From Metallyticus violacea (taxonomy: Eukaryota; Arthropoda; Insecta; Mantodea; Metallyticidae): a stretch of 64,000 bases of DNA. The notes beneath the pieces are model-generated. The model saw only the letters and a list, made by a program, of their open reading frames with translations. It was not told where the DNA came from and did not search any database. The position numbers and the translations under genes are program-made. The stretch spans positions 24,705,001-24,769,000 of the forward strand of contig CM060843.1 in assembly GCA_030762175.1 (NCBI GenBank), in the 5' to 3' direction. Every line of letters starts with the position of its first letter. Position 1 is the first letter of the stretch. This document shows, one piece after another, positions 35,020 through 45,454 of this stretch.

Positions 35020-36121
35020 GGGTTGGTGATAGATTATATCGAAATATTCCTCCATAGTTGAGAGTGTTCCAAAAAGCAGACGGGGTATAACTTTAAAAAA
35101 AAAATGCATTAATTAATGAAGCTGTTCTGACACTCTTTTAAAATAAGGTTGAGCCTCTGGTCCAGGGATGTAAAGAAACTTTTTTGAAAGTTCTGAGTTT
35201 GCACTGGGAATTTTTGTGCACAGGGATGAAACAGGATTATAAAAAGCAGAGAGCATATTTTTGGTCTTGGAACTTTCGTCCTACATTTTTTAGATAGGTG
35301 CTAAGAGACGAAAAATGACTACATTTTTTCTCGAAACTCTTTTTCCGGATATAGCTGGTTTTATTTCTAGCCCCCTCAAGTATAACAAATTAAATTCCAT
35401 GTTTTAGAGACCGAAGTGAAAAATAGCGTTTTAAGTTTATATATGCATAGACGGAGCGAAAACTCTCTAAATTTCCACTTGCGCTATTTGTGCTATGTCA
35501 TCTGTTTAGCGGTATCCAAGAATGTGAAAAGGCATAATCTTTGTCATCTTGTCCGCAAATTGTTACTGTGAAATCTCAACTCTCTAAAGCGATATCATGT
35601 TACTGTTCCAAGAACAAGGAAAATGCTTCTACTGTTACTAAGTTCACAATTTGCAGGCCGTAAATTTTAATGGACCGGAACACAGACGATGAGCAATACA
35701 CAATCCAACTGATCCTCTTACAATTGACGACACGGAAGGCTGCGAAGAAAGTCGTTTGTCAGGCCAGTGGTGGTACGAAAGCCTTGCTCTAGGCTCTAAT
35801 AACTCTACTCTAGGTTACTCTAGGGGTTTAATAACTGACGGCTTGTGTTACTTAATGGCTGCGGTCAGGACTCTGTCGCGAAGGGAAGGCAATTAAAACG
35901 ACTTAGGAAGTCTGCACGAGAACGAAAACCCAAAAAGGAATTTATGGAGCACGATAAAGAAAGCCTCCAAGCTTCATTACTTCCCTACATGGGGAAATAC
36001 AGAAGACCAAGGCACTTGGTCTTACCGCAAGCTCCAGGTTTACGGCCTAGTAGAATACTGAAATGTTTCTTTTAGGTTCTTTAAGCAAATTCCATAGGAA
36101 TTCGGTTATACTCGTGTTAAG

Positions 36122-36152
<31 letters not shown>

Positions 36153-36475
36153 TCCATAGATCCACGTTACTAGGCACCAAAAATGACGATGAAAAAATAT
36201 ATAACTCATGACGTTCAAGTAGTTCCCAAAATAGCGAGTGATAATCTCTGAATATTTAAGTGTTGAATCCTTTTTCTGCTTCTTTAGTCATTGCTATTTT
36301 AGTTACATTGTTAAAAGTGTTACTTTATTTTTCATTTACATAATTATTATATCGTGTGTGTTTGTTTGTGTGTCTGTTAACGCTCTACCGCTGTATTTTT
36401 TTTTTTTTTCCCTCAACGAAACTCGTACTTAACAATCAATAAAACGATTCATCAAGTTCGCTAACCAGTAAAATT
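35020..36475. other. Unassigned DNA with a TTTA microsatellite
   Basis: A 76-codon plus-strand frame (35845-36075) is basic and unrecognised. TTTA repeats at 36124-36153. No transposon ends seen. Confidence 0.45.
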
Positions 36476-36480
36476 GGACA

Positions 36481-37612
36481 TTGGGAGGGGGAAAACAAAA
36501 CGAAATTTTAAAAATCGTTCTAGAGGCCACATTTTTGTATTTTTATCACCGAAACTCGGTATGTACCATTGAACTAAAACAATAAAAATAGTTTCTGAAA
36601 TTCAGCGAAATCAGAATATTTTGAGTAGGAAGTTATTTAACAATCGCTCTAGCGGCACCAGTATTTGTTTTTTGCAATGAAACTCGGTGTAGACCATTTA
36701 AATAAAATAAGAAAAATAGTTTCTGAAAATCAGGGAATTCGGACTACTAGGAGTGGGGGGTATATCTGAATGCCTTAATTTAAAGAATGGGGGTGAACCT
36801 AAAATGAAAATTTAAAAATCGCTCTAACGGCCGCAATATTTTTTTTCAACAAAACCTCGGTATATGCAATTGAAATAATATAATAAAAATAGTTACTGAA
36901 AAATCAGAGAAATTAGATAATTAGAATGGGGGTTTGCCTGGAAGCGGTCAGGTTTTTTTTTTCTCCACGTAACTTGATATATGCCTTTGAAATAAAACAA
37001 TAAAAATAATTTCTGAAAATAAACGAAATCAGAGTATTAGGAGTAGGGGGTGAACCTAAAATGAAAATTTAAAAATCGCTCTAACGGCCGCAATATTTTT
37101 TTTTCAACAAAACCTCGGTATATGCCATTGAAATAATATAATAAAAATAGTTACTGAAAAATCAAAGAAATTAGATAATTAGAATGGGGGTTTGCCTGGA
37201 AGCGGTCAGGTTTTTTTTTCTCCACGTAACTTGATATATGCCTTTGAAATAAAACAATACAAATAATTTCTGAAAATAAACGAAATCAGAGTATTAGGAG
37301 TAGGGGGTTCGCCTGAAACCAAAATTTTTAAAATCTCTTTAGCGGCACCAATATTTGTTTTTAGCAACAAAACTCGATATATACCGTTTTCTTTAAAAGA
37401 AAATAATTTCTGAGAATTATGCAAATCGAACAATGAGTAGGGTTATACTTAAAAACCAAAATTTAGCGGCATCAATATTTGTTTTTCGGAGCAAAATTCC
37501 ATACATACCATTTAAATAAAATAGGAAAAATGCTTTCTGAAAATTATGGAAATGGGATCATTAGGAGTAGGGTTATACCAGAAAACCGAAATTTTTAAGC
37601 GTTCTGGTGTTT
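36481..37612. repeat. Tandem repeat array with ~115-170-bp units
   Basis: Eight diverged units, each with AATCGCTCTAGCGGC(ACC), an AT-rich spacer, AAACTCGGTATATACCATT, AATAAAAATAGTTTCTGAAA and ATTAGGAGTAGGGGGT. The conserved AAACTCGGT-like site recurs at about 36551, 36679, 36851, 36969, 37109, 37225, 37369 and 37492, so spacing alternates between about 116-128 and 140-171 bases. Within it, 36791-37047 and 37048-37304 are almost identical 257-base dimers. No open frame runs through it. Confidence 0.9.
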
Positions 37613-37619
37613 AATTTTC

Positions 37620-38655
37620 TCAATTTATTTAAAAAAGGAGCAAATTAACTCATAGTTTATAACAATACCTGCTTTATCTTAGACAAAAGCATTGTTGTAA
37701 AGATAGCAACTGTGAAAAATAAATCTATTACTGCAACGACTTTTGATGTGACTATTACTCGGAATCCCAACAATAACAACCATAAATTCTCCCGCAGCTG
37801 TATGTTTGTCCGTTAATCCTAGACTGCTAATGGCTGAATCTCTTACACTACCCCACATGCAGTTGTCTGCTGTTAAATCCTAGGCTGTTACTGGCAGAAG
37901 CTAAAATATTATTGGGAAACAGAAACTCGCTAGCTAAACAATTTATCTTAAAGTCTCTGAGGAGAATATAGGCTACCATTTAACATCATTCCTCGTGGAG
38001 CTGGTCTGTTGTTAAATTCTAGATTACTATTGACTGAATCTAAAATAATTCATGCGGTAAAACAGAGAAGCCTATCTCTATAGTATCAAAGGCTCTGAAG
38101 AAAACGCGGGTCTAATTACACTGGCTTGGCCCGTCTTCTACAAGAAAGAGGACTGGTTAGAGGTAAGTGTTTTGAATTGTAATAGACCCACGGGTCACTG
38201 CTTCCTCCTAATTTCTGTAAACTCAATATGTAACTTTACTGGTCTGCAGTTATACAATAAAGTTCACAAATTCAACTTCCTGAGAAATTTGCTTAGTTTA
38301 CGCAGCTCCTGTGTGACGGACATTTTTTTAACGAAAGTACCATTTTTGTACTTCGTTAACAAACAAAAACAAATGCGTTATGCAATGAATACTTTCCACC
38401 ATTGACACAAGAATAAAAATAATCCGATTTAAATCAGACAATTAAAAATGTGGTAACAAAAAGACATAACTAACCACCTAAATTAATGCTAAGATAATTC
38501 TAAACATTTCTATTCAGTGCAGAAGGTTTATTGCATTGGCTACTGTTAAAATTATAAAGTTTTGAATCATCATGATCCATTTGTTTAATCTACTTAGATT
38601 ACACCAGTTTCCATAATTTGTGAGTTCAAGATTTTTATAGTTCTGTTTGGTTAGG
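37620..38655. other. Unassigned DNA
   Basis: No family recognised. Weak internal repetition of TCCTAGACTGCTAATGGCTG-like words at about 37.82, 37.88 and 38.02 kb (GTTAAATCCTAGGCTGTTAC, GTTAAATTCTAGATTACTAT) suggests another decayed tandem repeat. Confidence 0.4.
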
Positions 38656-38661
38656 GCATGC

Positions 38662-39883
38662 TACGAGGGTGATCTGAAAAGTTTCCAACCTAATAAAGAT
38701 ACAAGACATTTTTTCAGAATTTTTTATTTTTTTTATTTTTCAACATAGTCTCTTTGTAACTCTACACACTTCTCCCAGCGATGCTCCCATCTCAGTAACC
38801 CGTCCAAATAGTATTCGGCGTTTTTCTCTGCAAAATAATTGTTCACGAAGGTGATTGCCTCTTCATTTGACGAAAATCTCTGTCCTCCGAGCACAATTAT
38901 CAGATGAGGGAACAAAAAGAAGTCGCTTGGGGCTAGATCTGGTGAGTAAGGCGGATGGTCGAGCAGTTCAAACTGTAATTCGTGAATTTTCGCCATTGCA
39001 ACCGCTGAGGTGTGAGACGGTGCGTTGTCTTGGTGAAACAGGATTTTCTTTTTCTGCAAATGTGGCCGTTTTTCCGCAAGTTCTACCTTCAGCTTGTCAA
39101 GTAATGATGCTTAGTATGCTCCTGTAATGGTTTTTCCTCTTTGAAGATAATCGATTAAAATAGCTCCATGACTATCCCAAAAACAGTCGCCATCACTTTC
39201 CTAGGCGATGGAGCCGGTTCACCTTTTGCAGTTCACTTTTGTTTCCAAGTTTCATCTACAGTAATTAATCGGCGCCAAAATTCGGATTTATTGCGCCTAA
39301 ACTGCGCCAACAGAGCGTTGGAAATGTTCTCACGTTTTTGGTCTAACGTGAGCAAACGCGGCACCCAACGCGCGGACAGCTTTCTCATGTCTAAATGTTG
39401 ATTTAATATGTGACAAACACGTTCTTTTGACAAGTTCATAGCCTCTGCTATCTCCTTCACTTTAATTCGGCGGTTGTCTAGCACCATTTGGTGAACTTTG
39501 GCGATGTTTTCGTCGGTAGTTGCAGTTTTTGGACGTCCGGAACGTTCATCGTCTCCCAAGCTCTTACGGCCACGTTTAAATTCAGCTGCCCAAAATTTCA
39601 CTGTGGTAAATGATGGTGCAGTGTCCCCATACGCAGAATCCAACTCATCTTTGATTTGTGTAGGCGTATTGCCTTTCAAAAACAAATATATAATGACAGC
39701 TCGAAACTCCATTTTGTCCATTTTCATAAAAACAAACGACTGTTACATAACAACTGAGCGTCCAAAATGGCTGAAACTTTGGTGAGTAACTGTCAACAGA
39801 TGAACAACGAAATTCACTAGCTTTTATTTACGAGTGCTGCCATCTTCATGTTGAGGTCGGAAACTTTTCAGACCACCCTCGTA
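38662..39883 (-). mobile_element. Mariner family B, nearly complete
   Basis: Inverted ends of about 28-30 bases: TACGAGGGTGATCTGAAAAG at 38662 and the complement of CTTTTCAGACCACCCTCGTA at 39864-39883, two mismatches over 30. TA dinucleotides sit at both outer edges (38662-38663, 39882-39883), the target duplication of this superfamily. The element between is 1,218 bp, the normal mariner length. Only one copy is in the window, and it is the least decayed DNA transposon here. Confidence 0.95.
38733..39727 (-). pseudogene. Mariner transposase pseudogene, family B (D,D34D)
   Basis: ATG at 39727 opens a 164-codon frame with a helix-turn-helix region (TPTQIKDELDSAYGD, then KEIAEAMNLSKERVCHILNQ), the linker WVPRLLTLDQK and the first catalytic block TVDETW. 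Directly after DETW the expected residues are missing (a small deletion) and a TGA stop follows (39235-39233). A one-base loss in a T-run near 39177 shifts the frame. It is open again at 39059-38733 with LFHQDNAPSHTS and YSPDLAPSDFFLF, 34 residues between the second and third aspartates, and ends INGEYVEK-like as LQRDYVEK. All three catalytic aspartates are still present. Confidence 0.92.
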
Positions 39884-39889
39884 AATTCA

Positions 39890-41345
39890 AAATAATAGAT
39901 AATTTTGTTCTGTAAGGACAACATTTACTGCCTTCATTTTTTAAAACATATTTCAGAAATGAGTTGTTAATTATAGCTACGAGCCTGTAAAACTATGCTA
40001 TTATGGTTTCAAATTAAATTTACTGCAAATTGGTAACTAGAAAAACCTGCATATTTTACAGCCGATGGGAAATGCAAGTGCTCACAAGACCCACTGCATT
40101 TACCATACCTTCCCCTAAGGGAGTTTAACTTTTTCTACTCTATACATATTGCTCCAGAACTACTTTTTGTCTTTCTTTGCATTCATTACCATTATATTAC
40201 ACTGAATTATATTGAATGCCTTATGTTTTTCATTTCCCATTATATAAAGTTATTCTAAGTCAGTTTCTTACAGAAATTTGTGATTTAATTGAAATTTACA
40301 TAATTAGGAGTTTTACGTTAATAAATATTTCAGAATAGGCATTATTTTTCTCTTTTGTGCCAGAAAACACAACAAAAAGGTACACTTTCATGGGACAGTA
40401 TTGAACCACGGACCTTCACCGCTAAAGCCAAGCGCATGCACAGTGCAACGCGTGTCAGAACACGCTGAAAGTCACATAGCTAATTCAGCCGAAATCGATA
40501 CGTGTTTATGGTATAGGCTGTAAAACGTGGGATTGTATAACTCCCTAGTCCGCAGAATAAGATGACGCACCCGGTGTGTGTGTTTGTGTGTGTGTGTGTG
40601 TGGGTGGGTGGGTGTGTGTGTGTAGGCTACTATCACAAATTGTTTTGAATAAGTTAGATACGGTTTGAGATTATTTTAAACTTCCCTTTTAATATATTAC
40701 ACTTAATGACTATATTACAATATAGGACTGCAATCAGGTTTCAAAATATCCCCATTTTGCGCTGGCAAATTGAAGTTTTACTGGCCAGCCACTGCACCAC
40801 GGATGATCTCAACTCGCGACTTCTGCCTTCAAGGAACACTTTAAAATTTCAATAATTTTGTACTTTTCTTGCACTCAAGCCCCTCTGGCATTGGCATCAG
40901 TATCTAGGAGAGATTGAGATCAAAATTACAGATGCTCAATCAGCAGTGGAGATGAAATCGGGTGCATTGATCTACAGCCACTGTTGCGTCATCCTTGTCT
41001 TATGAACCAAGACAGTATCTTGCTGGAACTTCCGGGGTTTATTGTTTAACATGGTTAGGATCTAAGGCATCACAAGGGGACCGAGGAACTTTTCACGTAC
41101 AGTTTGGCATTTGTTTTTAAGCGTTGTTACCAAAAAATGAAGTCTGGTACAACCCTCACAGACCATCTTTCACTGAAGAGAGGTGATGGTCCCTCTGAAT
41201 TTTGGAAACATTCTCAGGAGCTTTTAGAGAGCTTAAAGCATAGATTCTGTTATTTTGGTGGTTAAAACTCTCTTTAAAAATGAACACTTTCCTGTCCGTA
41301 AAGAAAATACTTCGTACTCCTAAATCCAAGATCTTCATTAAGTTC
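39890..41345. other. Unassigned DNA with a GT microsatellite
   Basis: GT/GGGT repeats at 40574-40623. Around 40390-40440 a minus-strand TGGTTCAATAC is B-box-like but no full tRNA-like fold is visible. No gene recognised. Confidence 0.45.
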
Positions 41346-41519
41346 CCTACGTATGAGGGTAGGTCCATAAGTTTCCGGCCTCCCGATAAAGATTATCGCC
41401 TTCGCAAAACCCTTATCTGTTACATAAACTATTGCAGCTGTAACTTCCGCTCTGCCATGTTCAGTTGTTCGGATATACTCATAGTTGCATAAAGAAAGCT
41501 ATGTGTAGAAAATTGTGGC

Positions 41520-42675
41520 ATGTTCAAAATACAGTATGGAGCTGTTATTAAGTTCTTCACAAAAGAAGGACTTAGTCCAAATGAAATTAACAGCGAATGA
41601 ACAGTGTATATGGGGGAGCATCCCCCTCATATTCTACCGTACAAGAATTGGGCAAACTTTTTCGAATGGGTTCATTGCATTGAAGACGAACAGCGTGCAG
41701 GTCGGCCCTTGGAGGTGTTCATTCCTGAAAACATCGCTCTTGTGCAAGGAGAAATATTGGAAGACCGGCAACTCAAAGTTACAGAAATAACAGCAAAGTT
41801 GGGTCTTTCTGAAACAACAGTCCTTCGAACTATTCATGAACATTTAAACATGAATAAGTTAGTGCAAGATGGTTGCCTAGACTTCTTTCCTCAGTCCAAA
41901 AGCAGCAACGAATCATCTGTTGTCAGGCATTTTTGGAGCTCTGCGGTGGCAATGAGAGATAAATTCTGAAACCATTGTTACAGGAGATGAAACTATTGTC
42001 CTCTACTATGATACCTTGTCCAAAAGAGAAACAATGGAGGGCATAAACCTGGCGAAGCACCGCCTCTAAAGGCCAAGGTCACTCAGTCAACTAAGAAGAT
42101 CATGACCACAATCTTTTGGGACTGTAAAGGAATACTCTTCATTGACTTCAAGGAGAGGAACACCACAGTAAATGGGGAGTACTAAGCTGGCCTAGTGCAC
42201 AGACTTCTTTATCAAAGAGAAAAGGAGAGGAAAGTTGAGTGGTGATGTGCGCCTTCCTCAGGATAACGCGTCTGTGCACACAGGTCTTGTTACAAAGGAA
42301 GCTGTGAAAAAATGTGGCTTCAAGGAGATCAACCATCCACCCTACAGCCCAGATTTAGCTCCCAGTGACTATTTACTCTTTCCTTTTCTCAAAACTCAAG
42401 AAGGACCTTCAAGAATAATCTTATAAATAGAATTCTTGAACATTCTCTTACAAAATAAACGCAAATCCACCTCCCCCATTTAATTTATTATGGTTTGTTA
42501 ATGTAATATTCGTTTTGAAGGTGGATTTAATTGTAATTTTTTGAAATTTAAGTGTGACGAAGAAGTTATGGAAGTTGTTAATGCCTATTTTGCAAACAAG
42601 ACTTCTGACTTCTGGAGGGAGGGGTTGAAATGTTAATTCAAAAATGTGAGAAGTGTATTGCAATAAAAAGGATAA
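41520..42675 (+). pseudogene. Mariner transposase pseudogene, family A copy 3
   Basis: ATG at 41520 (MFKIQYGAVIKFFTKEGLSP), then a shift. An open stretch at 41604-41969 carries DRQLKVTEITAKLGLSETTV and the VQDGCLDFF linker. All three catalytic aspartates are legible: TGDETIVLYYD (about 41977), LPQDNASVHTG (about 42252) and YSPDLAPSDYLLF (about 42343). They lie in different frames, and TGA/TAA codons and the 130-bp insertion break the gene. The C-terminus resumes at about 42550 (KCDEEVMEVVNAYF) and ends near 42675. Confidence 0.88.
42413..42543. repeat. Insertion within mariner A copy 3
   Basis: Sequence absent from the other three copies, placed between CAAGAAGGACCTTC and AATTTAAGTGTGACG. 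It contains an exact 10-base inverted pair, AAATCCACCT (42463-42472) and AGGTGGATTT (42519-42528). No recognised family; could be a very short fold-back element. Confidence 0.6.
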
Positions 42676-42759
42676 CTACATTGAAAAGTGATATATAGTC
42701 TTTGTCTTTATCATACCCATGAAATGGTTACGCCGGAAACTAATGGACCTACTCTCGTA

Positions 42760-43700
42760 TGATCGGTTTGAAAAATGCATTTCCCTTGTCATAATTAACT
42801 GCTTCCGGGCGGGATTTCGCTGAAAGAGAACCGTCATTGGTATAAAAGCCGTCCGTGATCGTACATGCGTAGTCGACCAACTCTTGAGCTGTTAGTTTCT
42901 GTATTGTCCGATACGGGAACGTTTTGCTCATCTTCAGAACTTTTAAGAGTCAGGAAAATTTCAGATGATTTTCCAACCTTTGCATAGTAACTACGGATAC
43001 TCTGTTTCAATTCGCAGATACGTGCTTCTCTTTCACAGTTGAATGCACAATGATCAGAAGTAAGCCTCACCAAAAGTGCAGTTTATGATTTTGACAACCG
43101 GTTATACATCACAATACAGTGATAATATTTAAGGCCAGACTAGGTATATATACATAAATATGGAACACCATTATTGTGGAAGAAAGAATGTTTAAAAACT
43201 TTCATGTGTTTTTTGCATCTGGAACATTTCTCTTGAGGGATTAGCAATTCTCTGCAAGCATGTTCACATCCCAGCGATTCTGCTACCTGTCTTCCATCAC
43301 TTGAACATCTTTATGAAAGCGCTCCGCTTGCTCCTCGCTGTAATCCTCACATTTTTCACTAAAATAATCTAAATATGAGCTCAGTAAGTCTGGCAGCTCC
43401 GCAGGAGTTCCTCAATAGCATATTTGTACCCAGAGCTCCTATGGTTGCACACAAACTTTTTGATAATGGACTTCAATTCAAATCAGGCTTTCTTCTTATT
43501 ATACCCCACACTCTCATCGAATTTTTCATAAGCTCCCCTAATCTGAAGGTAGTCAATTCCTTAGTGTCACTCTCTAATGCGTGAACATTTCTGATTTAGG
43601 AAAGCCAAAGATCTGCTTTCTTTGTTGAGTGTCTTGGCAAACTTTTGCATTAGACCAAGTTAGACATGCGGCTTGCTCCATGATTTTGTGGCCTAAAGAT
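42760..43700 (-). pseudogene. Transposon-type ORF with GERFHQD-like block, copy 2
   Basis: The minus strand from about 43660 to 43240 can be read, with stops, as FDESVGYNKKKA, FELKSIIKKFVCNHRSSGYK, then YLDYFSEKCEDYSEEQAERF, HKDVQVMEDR and NRWDVNMLAENC. It corresponds to the block at 30.5 kb and extends it on both sides. Further along the minus strand (43073-42749) an open 79-codon frame rich in Glu, Ser and Arg (EREARICELKQSIRSYYAKV) may be the tail of the same element or unrelated. No inverted ends seen. Confidence 0.5.
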
Positions 43701-43989
43701 AAACAAAATTTCTTGAGAAGTAATTTTATTCCATATTAACTGTATTTACGTACAGAGTGGTTTATATAGAACTAACGCATTCTTTTCTTTATTTATTTCA
43801 AATCGAATTATGCTAGTCAAAACTTATTATACTTCAAATGTACAGTATCTTTGGGAGATTATTAATCTCTATAGAAAATATTGAAAATGTTCTCCCTTTT
43901 GCAAAAGGCATGGCACAACATGGCGTACATTGTGCAAATTGCTGACATATTGTCCATCACGTGGTTCATAGATAAAACATGGTTCCATT

Positions 43990-44510
43990 CATTCGGCTAC
44001 GTGAACTCACAGAATTAACGCTACTGGGCCGTCCAAAATCCACATGTCATTCATGAAGCACCCCTGCACCCAGTTAAAGCCGTAGTTTGGTGCGCAAAAG
44101 TCGTACAGAGAATAACGGGACCATTTTTATTTATTTATTTATTTATTTATTGCCTGACTGTGCCGCCAGATTCTAATAGATTTTTTAGCAACTGAACGAG
44201 GTAGAGCTGGGTTATAGATATTTTCAACAAGATGGTGCTAATCCATGGTGCTAATTGAAATTCTTTGACGAGCAGATTACCTCCAAGAACCTGTGGCCAC
44301 CGAGATCTCTTGATTTGATATCGGACTTCTTCCTATGGGGTTACTTAAAGGACAAGAGTTTAAGCCGCACGCCCCCAAACATTGGATGATCTGGAGCACA
44401 ACATTACACAGGAGATTGGTGGTATTGACAACACGATCCAGTAACATGGAACGACGTGTAGAGTTATGCCTTATGCAGGAGAAAGGGCATTTTCAACAGT
44501 TTCTATAGAG
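43990..44510 (+). pseudogene. Tc1/mariner-type transposase relic
   Basis: Plus-strand reading gives LTELTLLGRPKS (about 44010), KAVVWCAKVVQRITGPF (about 44080), FQQDGAN (about 44220) and LWPPRSLDLISDFFLWGYLK (about 44290-44350). The last two are the second and third catalytic blocks of DDE transposases of the FQQDGA...SPDL...DFFLWGYLKD kind. A TTTA microsatellite (44125-44150) has expanded inside. Frameshifts throughout. It directly precedes the DUF4817-type element at 44.56 kb but is distinct from it. Confidence 0.6.
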
Positions 44511-44556
44511 GCTAATAATCTCCCAAAAATAGCCTATATTAGAGCTATGGCTATAA

Positions 44557-45453
44557 TACTGAGGGTGCCAAAAATGTATACACACTTAAAGCAAAGAAAA
44601 AGCTGCATTAACACAACAAAACTGAATTTACACAAACAGAAAATGATGAGCAGTAATCATCTTAGACTTTTACAGTTACAACAGTTGCTCAAAATGCTCA
44701 CCATAGGCGTCGATACACCTCTGAGTACGTTGAACTTCTGATTGAGCAACGTTTGCGAAAGTGTCCTCAGCGATTGTAGCAAATGCCGTTTCTATTTCTT
44801 CCCGAAGTGCTGACAGTGTAGCTGGTTTTCTACGATATACATCCTTAAGAATTCCCCATAGGTAGAAGTCCAACGGAGTTAGATCAGGAGAACGCGGTGG
44901 AAACTTAATTGAACTTCTTCGTCATATCCAGTGCCTTGGGTAGTACCTAGAATAGTGTCTTGGATCCAGTGCGCGGGGCTTGTTGCTGTGCGAGGTATCC
45001 CAGATATGCCCTTGTGAACATCGCATATGGTACCATGAGTCTCAAATTTGTCTCTAATGCGTGCAATTGCTACTCCCGTTGACGGTTCTGTTCTGTACAC
45101 ACGTCTCCATTGCCTTTGAACTTCAACAACATTCTCGGTTTTCCAAATTGCTTTTCGCTGTTCAAACGATAATCTTGGCTCATTTTGTTGTAGCAACGCT
45201 AGCATAACGTAATGTGAGTCACATCTGTTTACAGATCATCATACAATAATCTTGGCTTCCTTTGTTCATTGTTCATTTACGATGATCCTGGCTTCATTTG
45301 TTCATTGTTGATTTACCTGTCACGTAGCAACGCTATCATAATGTATGTGAGTCACATCTGTTTACAGAACATCATACTACACATTACTGTTGTTTTTCGG
45401 TCCAACTTTGAAATATATTCTGTGAAAGTGTGTATACATTTTGGCACCTTCGG
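44557..45453 (-). mobile_element. DUF4817-type Tc1/mariner-like element, copy 2 (short, both ends present)
   Basis: Left end GAGGGTGCCAAAAATGTATA (44563) and right end, complement of GTATACATTTTGGCACCTTC (45432-45451), are inverted. A TA precedes the left end. The 0.9-kb element retains both an N-terminal helix-turn-helix frame (45205-44950) and a C-terminal frame (44873-44676) but not the DDE core. Subterminal sequence at the right includes a duplicated block of about 54 bases (45191-45245 and 45324-45378). The same arrangement is seen at 3.9-4.9 kb. Confidence 0.85.
44676..45205 (-). pseudogene. Internally deleted transposase of the 44.6-kb element
   Basis: The N-terminal part begins MLALLQQNEPRLSFEQRKAI and continues KTENVVEVQRQWRRVYRTEP and IRDKFETHGTICDVHKG. 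This matches the DUF4817 helix-turn-helix domain found at the start of many insect transposases (family recognised by pattern, not by search). A frame change then leads to DFYLWGILKDVYRRKPATLS and EDTFANVAQSEVQRTQRCID, the region just after the third catalytic acid. The catalytic core between is absent, so the protein cannot catalyse transposition. Confidence 0.75.
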
Positions 45454-45454
45454 T

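Larger units (their letters stand above)
41352..42759 (+). mobile_element. Mariner family A, copy 3, with a ~130-bp insertion
   Basis: Ends TATGAGGGTAGGTCCATAAG (41352) and the complement of AATGGACCTACTCTCGTA (42742-42759). TA at both edges. The length, 1,404 bp, exceeds the family's about 1,250-1,270 bp because of extra sequence at about 42413-42543 in the middle of the coding region. Plus strand. Confidence 0.92.

Noticed and set aside
36238..36432. Hydrophobic 64-codon frame that might be a membrane peptide
   Set aside because: Phe/Ile/Tyr-rich because of T-rich sequence; no conserved feature and no ribosomal or transcript evidence available.
36481..37612. CRISPR-like array
   Set aside because: Repeats are 115-170 bp, diverged and without short unique spacers of constant length. 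This is a eukaryotic tandem repeat.
38855..39401. Plus-strand open frames opposite mariner family B
   Set aside because: They are shadows of the minus-strand transposase, which has the family motifs.
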